From NCBI GenBank assembly GCA_937911965.1, contig CALDPL010000472.1:1-12732 (forward strand): DNA of 12,732 bases, written 5' to 3'. The position numbers and the translations under genes are program-made. Below, piece by piece: positions 8,391-12,732 of this stretch. The stretch's first letter is position 1; each line of letters opens with the position of its first letter. This DNA comes from an uncultured Allomuricauda sp. GTDB taxonomy: Bacteria; Bacteroidota; Bacteroidia; Flavobacteriales; Flavobacteriaceae. The notes below the pieces were generated by a model. The model was not told where the DNA came from, did not search any database, and saw only the letters and a list, made by a program, of their open reading frames with translations.

Positions 8391-10016
8391 ATGAATTGGA
8401 AAACAGCATTAATGGGCCTTCTCTTGCTGGCTGCCTGTAAGGAAGGTAAAAAGGAGGCCGGGGATGTGGCCGCTGGCCCTGTGAACATTTTGTTCATCAT
8501 GGCCGATGACCACGCCTTCCAGGCCATAAGTGCCTATGGACACGAACTGGGCAAATTGGCCCCGACCCCCAACATCGACCGAATTGCCAAAAACGGGGCC
8601 CTGTTCCTGAACAACTTCTGCACCAATTCCATCTGTGGTCCGAGCCGGGCGGTCATCCTAACCGGAAAACACAGCCACATCAACGGATTCCGAATGAACG
8701 GGGAGCGGTTTGACAACAGCCAGCCCACCCTGCCAAAGCATCTGAAAAAACTGGGCTATCAGACGGCCCTGATCGGCAAATGGCATTTGCACGGGAAGCC
8801 CACGGGCTTCGATCATTGGGAAATCCTCAACGACCAGGGCCACTATTACAATCCAGAGTTCATCCGGGATGGGGATACCACAGTGGTGGAAGGCTATGCC
8901 ACGGACCTGATCACGGACAAGAGCCTGGAATGGCTCAAACAAAGGGACAGTACAAAGCCCTTCTACATGATGGTCCATCACAAGGCCCCCCACCGCAATT
9001 GGATGCCGGCACCAAGGCACTTGAACCTCTACGATTCCGTCACCTTTCCCCTGCCCGAATCCTATTTCCCGGAACATGGGAACCGATTGGCGGCCAAGGA
9101 GCAACAACAGACCATCTATGAGGATATGTACGAAGGGCACGACCTGAAGATGAGTGTCGCCTATGGGAGCACTGAACTGGCCCACAATCCCTGGACCACC
9201 GATTTTGACCGGATGAGCCCCCAGCAGCGGGAGCATTGGGATCGGGCCTACCTGGCCAAGAACAACGCCTTTCACAAAGCCGACTTGCACGGGGAGGAAT
9301 TGGCAAGGTGGAAGGGCCAAAGGTACCTCCAGGAATACCTGGCCACGGTCAGGGCCGTGGACGAGGGTGTGGGACGAATATTGGATTATTTGGAGGAAAC
9401 CGGTCTGGACCAGAATACCTTGGTGGTCTACACCTCCGATCAGGGCTTTTATCTGGGGGAACACGGTTGGTTCGACAAACGCTTTATGTACGAGGAATCC
9501 TTAAAGATGCCGCTGCTGATGCAATTGCCGGGGCTGATACAAGCGGGGACCACCGTGGACGCCATGACGCAGAACCTGGATTTTGCCCCTACCTTCCTCG
9601 ATCTGGCGGGAGGCCCACAGTTGGCCGCCGAAATGCAGGGCAGGTCCTTCCTTGGCCTACTGGACGGAAGCCGGGACGAATTCAAGGATGCCGTCTACTA
9701 CCACTATTACGATTTTCCGGCCTTTCATATGGTCAAAAGACAATACGGGGTAAGGACCAAAAGGTACAAACTCATCCATTTCTACGACGACATCGATCAA
9801 TGGGAGTTCTACGATCTTAAAAAGGATCCCCACGAGCTCCACAATGCCATCGATGACGAAGATTATGTGGAGGTCATTGCCAAAATGCACAAAAAATTGG
9901 ATAGCTTGCAATCCTATTACGAAGTGACCGACAAAGAGTTCGAGACCACCCCAAAGGAACAGGTGGATCGGAGCTATGAGGTCTTTAAAAAACTGAGGGG
10001 AACCCCCATGCGATGA
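8391..10016 (+). CDS. FGly-dependent sulfatase lipoprotein (S1 family, GlcNAc-6-sulfatase-like)
   Basis: 541 residues from ATG 8391, with lipobox LLAAC in the signal peptide. Sulfatase hallmarks are complete. Metal ligands Asp39-Asp40 lie in FIMADDHA. The signature is NSICGPSRAVILTGK, with Cys82 (modified to formylglycine) and Arg86. Further motifs are GKWHLHG, the VHHKAPHRNWMP segment, TSDQGFYLGEHGWFDKR with Asp350-Gln351, and a C-terminal QWEFYDLKKDPHEL. The HKAPHRNW segment resembles S1 sulfatases annotated as N-acetylglucosamine-6-sulfatase or mucin-desulfating enzymes. That is a family resemblance, not proof of substrate; the alkaline-phosphatase superfamily also contains FGly phosphonate and phosphodiester hydrolases. 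It needs an FGly-generating maturase, such as anSME, encoded elsewhere. It overlaps the next gene by ATGA, indicating coupled translation. Expected location is periplasm or surface. Confidence 0.9.
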   Translation: MNWKTALMGLLLLAACKEGKKEAGDVAAGPVNILFIMADDHAFQAISAYGHELGKLAPTPNIDRIAKNGALFLNNFCTNSICGPSRAVILTGKHSHINGFRMNGERFDNSQPTLPKHLKKLGYQTALIGKWHLHGKPTGFDHWEILNDQGHYYNPEFIRDGDTTVVEGYATDLITDKSLEWLKQRDSTKPFYMMVHHKAPHRNWMPAPRHLNLYDSVTFPLPESYFPEHGNRLAAKEQQQTIYEDMYEGHDLKMSVAYGSTELAHNPWTTDFDRMSPQQREHWDRAYLAKNNAFHKADLHGEELARWKGQRYLQEYLATVRAVDEGVGRILDYLEETGLDQNTLVVYTSDQGFYLGEHGWFDKRFMYEESLKMPLLMQLPGLIQAGTTVDAMTQNLDFAPTFLDLAGGPQLAAEMQGRSFLGLLDGSRDEFKDAVYYHYYDFPAFHMVKRQYGVRTKRYKLIHFYDDIDQWEFYDLKKDPHELHNAIDDEDYVEVIAKMHKKLDSLQSYYEVTDKEFETTPKEQVDRSYEVFKKLRGTPMR

Positions 10017-10375
10017 AAAAAGCGAGCCTGATACTGTTCACCCTGGCCCTGACCATGGGCATCCGGGCCCAGACCCTGGATGTGATGACCTACAACATCC
10101 GATACGACAATCCCGGCGACGTTCCCAACAATTGGGACAACAGAAAGGAATTTTTGATCTCCCAACTCCGGTTTTACGCCCCTGATGTTTTTGGCACCCA
10201 GGAGGGTCTTGTGCATCAATTGAAGGATATCGATCGGGGTTTGGAGGCCTATGCCTATTTTGGAGTGGGCCGCGATCACGGGGACGACCGAGGGGAATTC
10301 ACCGCCATTTTCTACAATACCAACAAGCTCGATCTCCTGGAGGAATCCACCTTTTGGCTGTCCCCGACCCCCGAG
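10013..10375 (+). CDS. Endonuclease/exonuclease/phosphatase (EEP) family protein, N-terminal 121 residues only
   Basis: ATG 10013 overlaps the sulfatase stop (ATGA). A Sec signal (MKKASLILFTLALTMGIRAQ) is followed by the typical start of the secreted Bacteroidetes EEP family: LDVMTYNIRYDNPGD with the metal/substrate Asn, PDVFGTQEGL with the metal-binding Glu, YFGVGRDHGDDRGEFTAIFY and TFWLSPTPE. Family members are about 280 residues and end with the catalytic Asp and His segments, which are absent here. After Glu121 (10,373-10,375) the protein sequence and base composition change at once to an unrelated high-GC protein, although the frame stays open. EEP enzymes cleave phosphodiester or phosphate ester bonds in nucleic acids, lipids or inositol phosphates; secreted PUL-linked members have no established substrate that I know of. 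The gene is probably intact in the source organism and cut here by a false join. Confidence 0.85.
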
Positions 10376-10618
10376 GCCGAGGCGGCCATCGACGCCCGGG
10401 CCCGTCGAGCCGCGTCGGAGGCGGTCCGGCGGCTGCTGTCCCCTCGCAGCGTGGCCGTGATCGGGGCCAGCCGCACCAGCGGGACGATCGGGCGCGACCT
10501 GTTCCAGAACCTGCAGCGGGCCGGGTTCGAGGGCCCGATCTGGCCGGTCAACCCCGAGGCGCAGCACATCGGCAGCACGCGTGCCGTGCCGAGCATCCTC
10601 GACATCCCCGACGAGGTC
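10376..10618 (+). pseudogene. Fragment of a GNAT / acyl-CoA synthetase-type CoA-binding domain (probably actinobacterial)
   Basis: The translation EAAIDARARRAASEAV, then RRLLSPRSVAVIGASR, GTIGRDLFQNL, GPIWPVNPEAQHIG and PSILDIPDEV matches the start of the CoA-binding Rossmann domain of ADP-forming acyl-CoA synthetases. The preceding DARAxRAASEAVRRL helix is typical of actinobacterial proteins that couple a GNAT acetyltransferase domain to it. Only about 80 residues are present: no GNAT domain before and no ligase or ATP-grasp domain after. The piece begins at the flavobacterial join and ends in a segment (LDIPDEV, 10,598-10,618) that the next protein family also carries. It is best read as a short bridging fragment brought in by assembly. 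The family is clear; the taxonomic source is inferred from memory of such proteins. Confidence 0.7.
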
Positions 10619-11152
10619 CTGGGCCAGCTCGGCAACCGCATCCAGCACGCGCTGCGCGCCTATACGCCGCGCGAGCAGAAGGCGGTGCGGGCAGCGGCGG
10701 AGACCTTCCGGGCCAATCCGGACTTCTCGACCGAAGAGGTCATCACCGAGCTCGGTACCGGGGAGGCGCTGGTGTCGACGCTCGAAGACAAGGGCGTGCC
10801 CTCGGTCGTCGGGCGGACGATGATGCGGCCGCCGTCCTCGCGCCTCGGCCCGATCCTGCCCGACGAGCGGCGGAAGCTGATGGCCGGCTCGCCGGTCGCA
10901 GGCCTCTACGACAAGACCGTGGATCGCGAATCTGCCTTCGAGGTGCTGGCGGCCAAGGTTGCGCGCCGACAAGAGGAAGAGCTTGACCGCCAGGAGGAAG
11001 TAGCCGTCAGCCGGGAGCGCCCGGCGGCGCGGCGCTCGACCCGGCAGACGCCGGTCGAGGCAGCCATCACGTCCTTTACCCGCAGCGTCGCCAGCCGCCT
11101 CGGTACGGCGCTCGTCCGTGGCATCCTCGGGGGGCTGACCCGTGGCCGCTGA
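10598..11152 (+). CDS. HerA/YjgR-like ATPase (DUF853), C-terminal part (5' truncated)
   Basis: From about LDIPDEVLGQLGNRIQHALR onward the sequence follows the C-terminal third of the DUF853/YjgR family of HerA-type helicase-like ATPases: YTPREQKAVRAAAETFRANP, ELGTGEALVSTLEDKGVPS, SRLGPILPDER, SPVAGLYDKTVDRESAFEVL. An Arg/Glu-rich low-complexity linker and a hydrophobic tail follow (SRLGTALVRGILGGLTRGR). Full-length members have about 500 residues with Walker A and B motifs in the N-terminal part; these are lost beyond the join, and only about 180 residues remain. Cellular function of the family is poorly known; HerA relatives are hexameric DNA translocases. It overlaps the following gene by 11 bp and is probably co-transcribed with it. 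High GC and codon use match the rest of the right-hand part. Truncation is most likely an assembly effect. Confidence 0.8.
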   Translation, partial: LDIPDEVLGQLGNRIQHALRAYTPREQKAVRAAAETFRANPDFSTEEVITELGTGEALVSTLEDKGVPSVVGRTMMRPPSSRLGPILPDERRKLMAGSPVAGLYDKTVDRESAFEVLAAKVARRQEEELDRQEEVAVSRERPAARRSTRQTPVEAAITSFTRSVASRLGTALVRGILGGLTRGR

Positions 11153-11723
11153 AGCCCTCGCCCGCAACCCCACCCTGGCGGTCTTTGCCTCCGACCGGGG
11201 CCCCGGTGATCCGGAGCGCGCTTCGATCATGTCGCAGGCGGGAACGCTGATGGCGCGTCGCGGGGCCCGGCTGGTCTGCCTCGCGGAGGGCGGCAGCGTG
11301 CCGGTGCCGCTGATCACCAGCGCCCGGGCGGCGGGCGGCGACGTGCTGATTCTCGCCGACGCGGCGGTCAATATTCCGGCTGCCCTGGCGACGGTGCCAG
11401 TCGAGCGGATCGACGATGCCGAAACGCGTCTCGCGCGCGCGGCCAGCCTCGCCCATCTCTTCGTCGGCCTGCCGGGGTCGCTGGCCTCCGTCGCCAGCCT
11501 CTATCGCAGCTGGGTACGGGCGGGAGGCGGGTCGAGCAACAAGCCGGTGGTGCTGCTCAACCGGAACCGGGCCTTCGAGGTCATGCGCGGCATGTCCGCC
11601 GACGTCCTGTCGCACTCGGTGAAGCGGCACGACCGGATGGTGGTGTTCAGTGAGTCGATCGACGACCTCTGGAACAAGATCGGCTGGGCCCTCGGTGAGG
11701 CAGGGCACGTCGCGGTGAGCTAA
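11142..11723 (+). CDS. LOG-like Rossmann-fold protein with degenerate catalytic motif
   Basis: 193 residues from GTG 11142, overlapping the YjgR-like gene by 11 bp (GTGGCCGCTGA). The order of elements resembles the LOG/SLOG (lysine-decarboxylase-like nucleotide-binding) fold: an opening strand TLAVFASDRGPGDPER, helix SQAGTLMARRGARLVCLAEGG, VPLITSARAAGGDVLILAD, a central HLFVGLPGSLASVASLYRSW, KPVVLLNRN and a C-terminal SESIDDLWNKIGWAL. Active LOG phosphoribohydrolases carry PGGxGTxxE after the fourth strand. Here the same place reads PGSLASVAS, lacking the second Gly, the GT pair and the Glu, so cytokinin-nucleotide hydrolysis is unlikely. It may be a nucleotide-sensing or structural member. 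The fold assignment is moderate. Its stop codon overlaps that of the convergent receiver gene. Complete and apparently intact. Confidence 0.65.
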   Translation: MAAEALARNPTLAVFASDRGPGDPERASIMSQAGTLMARRGARLVCLAEGGSVPVPLITSARAAGGDVLILADAAVNIPAALATVPVERIDDAETRLARAASLAHLFVGLPGSLASVASLYRSWVRAGGGSSNKPVVLLNRNRAFEVMRGMSADVLSHSVKRHDRMVVFSESIDDLWNKIGWALGEAGHVAVS

Positions 11724-12020
11724 TGAACCGGGTCCGGGTCCCGGCTCGGACCGAACAGCGGCACCACGTTGTTCATCCCATGGTGCCGCGGAAGCCCCTG
11801 CCGGATGCTCCGTACCGGCGACCGGTGCAGACGCGCCAGGACCCGCTCCAGCAGGTAACGGGGTGACATCGGCTTCACCATGACTTCGTCGATACCCGCG
11901 CGCCGCGCCGCCGTCCGCGTCTCGCCGGTCACGGCGCCGGCAAGGGCGATAATCTGGAAGTGCGGGCTGTCGACCCGCTTGTCGCTGCGCAACGCCTGCG
12001 CCACCAGATTGGCGGCGCCG
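11720..12020 (-). pseudogene. Response-regulator receiver (REC) domain protein, C-terminal fragment
   Basis: On the minus strand, [49 protein letters not shown] and ERVLARLHRSP form the last part of a CheY-like receiver: strand beta-4, the Ala/Thr loop, strand beta-5 with the conserved Lys-Pro, and helix alpha-5. A tail of about 30 residues follows, ending in VPLFGPSRDPDPVH and TAG (plus-strand positions 11,720-11,722). No output domain is present, so it would be a single-domain regulator. The matching N-terminal half is at 12,095-12,246 on the same strand but in another frame. The middle, which should contain beta-3 and the phospho-accepting Asp, is replaced by foreign sequence. In the source alphaproteobacterium the gene is probably intact. 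Confidence 0.75.
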
Positions 12021-12115
12021 GCGGCGCCCGCATGTGGATGGAGGAGACCACGGGCAAGAAGGTCAACGACGAGCGCAGCGAGGAGCTCATCGCCACCGGC
12101 GCCAGCCGCATGTAA
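12011..12115 (+). pseudogene. Fragment of a CCG-domain Fe-S protein (HdrD/GlpC-type), probably actinobacterial
   Basis: Plus-strand translation gives [18 protein letters not shown] followed by [15 protein letters not shown]. This matches the stretch after the CCG cysteines in heterodisulfide-reductase-related (Fe-S) subunits, where Cys-Gly-Ala-Gly-Gly-x-Arg-Met-Trp-Met-Glu-Glu is followed by a helix ending in ATGA. Only about 35 residues are present, with no cysteine ligands. It sits on the opposite strand inside the receiver gene and stops at a chance TAA (12,113-12,115). It is a short bridging fragment rather than a gene. Both ends lie in GC-rich sequence that fits both parent genes. Confidence 0.65.
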
Positions 12116-12246
12116 GTGGACAGTGCCAGCAGCGATTCGAAGGGCCGCACCCGCAGCGACGGCGTCGCTGCCAGCACCATGCCGAGGATCGAACTCAGCG
12201 CCGGGTTGGAGACGAGGATGGCGACGGTGCGGGGCTGGACGGTCAC
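12095..12246 (-). pseudogene. Response-regulator receiver (REC) domain protein, N-terminal fragment
   Basis: GTG at 12,244-12,246 (minus strand), with GAGAG about 8-10 bases before it, starts MTVQPRTVAILVSNPALSS, then ILGMVLAATPSLRVRPFES and [13 protein letters not shown]. This is beta-1, alpha-1, beta-2 and alpha-2 of a receiver domain. The usual acidic pair after beta-1 reads Ser-Asn, so Mg2+ binding may already be weak in the intact protein. The fragment breaks off where beta-3 and the phospho-accepting Asp should begin and continues out of frame into foreign sequence. Its partner is the C-terminal fragment at 11,720-12,020. A CtrA-type site lies just upstream. Confidence 0.72.
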
Positions 12247-12262
12247 GGCGATGCTCTCGTGG

Positions 12263-12278
12263 TTAACTGATGGTTAAC
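12263..12278 (-). promoter_or_regulatory. CtrA binding site upstream of the receiver gene
   Basis: TTAACTGATGGTTAAC matches the CtrA full-site consensus TTAA-N7-TTAAC exactly. On the gene's own strand it also contains the common half-site TTAACCAT. The site ends 16 bases before the GTG start of the receiver gene, so bound CtrA would cover the promoter core or translation start region. CtrA is an essentially alphaproteobacterial cell-cycle and motility regulator, which supports the origin of this end of the window. Binding and the sign of the effect are inference. Confidence 0.65.
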
Positions 12279-12351
12279 ACGGCAGCGCGGGAACGGTTGG
12301 TGGAAAATCCGGCAATGGCGAAAAAAGCCGCTTGCAGGCCGGAGATGAAGA

Positions 12352-12378
12352 AGGCCCGCCTGCGGTGCAGGCGGGCCT
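12352..12378 (-). terminator. Rho-independent terminator of sodB
   Basis: A perfect 12-bp stem AGGCCCGCCTGC / GCAGGCGGGCCT encloses a 3-base loop. It begins 24 bases beyond the sodB stop and, on the minus strand, is followed by TTCTTCAT, a weak U-rich tail. The plus-strand side has no U-run, so it serves sodB. The rest of the 12,247-12,402 gap holds only the CtrA site and no visible gene. Confidence 0.8.
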
Positions 12379-12402
12379 AATCAGCAGCGACTGGGAATGG
12401 AA

Positions 12403-12732
12403 CTAGCGCGCCTGCTCGAACAGCTGGTTGACGTAGTCCCAGTTGATCAGGTTGTCGACGAACGCCTCGAGGTACTTGGGCCGGGCATTGCGGTAGTCGA
12501 TGTAGTAGCTGTGCTCCCAGACGTCGACGCCGAGGATCGGCGTGCCGCCGTGGACCAGCGGGTTCTCGCCATTGGGTGTCTTGCTGATCTCCAGCTTGCC
12601 GTTCTTGACGGCGAGCCAGGCCCAGCCGGAACCGAACTGCGTGGTGCCGGCGGCGATGAAGTCTTCGCGGAACTTGTCGTAGCCGCCGAGGTCACTGTCG
12701 ATCGCCTGCTGCAGCGCGCCGGGGAGGGAGCG
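12403..12732 (-). CDS. sodB: Iron superoxide dismutase, C-terminal part (truncated by window end)
   Basis: 109 codons are visible, ending in TAG at 12,403-12,405; the start lies beyond the window. The C-terminal alpha/beta domain of Fe/Mn superoxide dismutase is unmistakable: QFGSGWAWLAVKNGKLEI, TPNGENPLVHGGTPILGVD, and DVWEHSYYIDYRNARPKYLE with the metal-ligand Asp and His, then NLINWDYVNQLFEQAR. The enzyme converts superoxide to oxygen and hydrogen peroxide in the cytoplasm. The position where Mn enzymes place a Gln (around NQDSPL) reads NGENPL, which points to the iron type, as is common in Alphaproteobacteria. The remaining metal-binding histidines are in the missing N-terminal half. It is transcribed towards the receiver gene and ends in a strong terminator. 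Codon use and GC match the right-hand part. Confidence 0.95.
   Translation of the reverse strand, partial: RSLPGALQQAIDSDLGGYDKFREDFIAAGTTQFGSGWAWLAVKNGKLEISKTPNGENPLVHGGTPILGVDVWEHSYYIDYRNARPKYLEAFVDNLINWDYVNQLFEQAR

Larger units (their letters stand above)
10013..11152 (+). other. Composite open frame (not a real fusion protein)
   Basis: A continuous 379-codon frame spans three unrelated parts. Codons 1-121 are a flavobacterial EEP enzyme. Codons about 122-200 are a CoA-binding Rossmann segment. Codons about 196-379 are the C-terminus of a YjgR/HerA-like ATPase. GC content steps from roughly 50-55 % to well above 65 % at the first boundary. Automatic callers would report one gene here. Each part is incomplete for its own family and none of the boundaries falls at a domain edge, so the open frame should not be read as a designed fusion. 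Confidence 0.85.

Noticed and set aside
8174..8527. Minus-strand open frame over the GH3-sulfatase gap
   Set aside because: It overlaps the coding ends of both real genes, has no start signal or conserved motif, and is explained by codon bias.
10340..10640. Genomic island or horizontal transfer boundary with an attachment site
   Set aside because: No integrase, tRNA gene, direct repeat or IS end is visible, and two further foreign fragments of 100-250 bp in the same region are too short and too precisely placed for transfer.
10013..11152. A novel three-domain EEP - CoA-binding - HerA-like fusion protein
   Set aside because: All three parts are truncated away from domain edges, base composition jumps at the first boundary, and the second boundary lies in a word common to both families. 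Chimeric assembly explains it better than a real fusion.
9974..11371. Long minus-strand open frame of 465 codons across the join
   Set aside because: It spans two unrelated genomes, has an Arg/Pro/Gly-rich composition typical of the reverse frame of GC-rich genes, and shows no recognisable domain.
12034..12270. Plus-strand open frame rich in Gln, Arg and His opposite the receiver gene
   Set aside because: Low-complexity translation with no motif, opposite the real receiver N-terminus and across the foreign fragment.
12319..12345. Second terminator or small RNA near the A-run at 12,320
   Set aside because: The A-run and nearby GCC/GGC words do not form a convincing stem, and no promoter-like pair is seen.

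Overview
The window joins DNA from at least two unrelated bacteria, and probably three. Bases 1 to about 10,375 are one plus-strand operon from a marine-type Bacteroidetes, most likely a flavobacterium with fairly high GC (above 50 % by eye). The evidence is the set of Bacteroidetes-style lipoprotein signals, the lack of Shine-Dalgarno sequences, the LamG and F5/8 type C modules, and a gene set typical of a polysaccharide utilization locus (PUL). Bases from about 10,620 to the end are high-GC alphaproteobacterial DNA. They carry the C-terminus of a YjgR/HerA-like ATPase, a LOG-like Rossmann protein, a broken receiver-domain gene with a perfect CtrA box in front of it, and the C-terminal half of an iron superoxide dismutase. 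Two short pieces, about 10,376-10,620 (CoA-binding domain) and about 12,015-12,115 (CCG-type Fe-S protein), look actinobacterial and sit exactly at the joins.

PUL part, in order: the end of a tandem-LamG surface protein; two tandem PF10091/GH144-type lipoproteins (candidate beta-1,2-glucanases); a secreted alpha/beta-hydrolase esterase; a GH43 - F5/8 type C - FN3 protein; a BglX-like GH3 lipoprotein beta-glucosidase; an FGly-type sulfatase lipoprotein; and the first 121 residues of a secreted endonuclease/exonuclease/phosphatase (EEP) family enzyme. Genes overlap or lie 1-56 bp apart, so they are probably one transcript. No SusC/SusD pair is in view; it would be expected upstream of base 1. 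The most specific reading is a locus for a decorated beta-glucan. The GH144-type enzymes would cut the chain, GH3 would finish the oligosaccharides, and the esterase, sulfatase, GH43 and EEP enzyme would remove side groups.

Right part: after the join an open frame runs on to 11,152 by chance and by shared sequence. The resulting 379-codon ORF is a composite of three unrelated proteins, not a real fusion. The LOG-like gene overlaps the end of the YjgR-like gene by 11 bp and converges with the receiver gene so that their stop codons overlap. The receiver gene has its middle replaced by Fe-S protein sequence and cannot be read through. A perfect 12-bp terminator hairpin follows sodB.

I found no tRNA, rRNA, CRISPR array, insertion sequence, integrase or attachment site that could explain the joins as natural transfer. 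The best reading is a misassembled metagenomic contig. The biologically interesting content is the PUL and, separately, the CtrA-boxed receiver gene.
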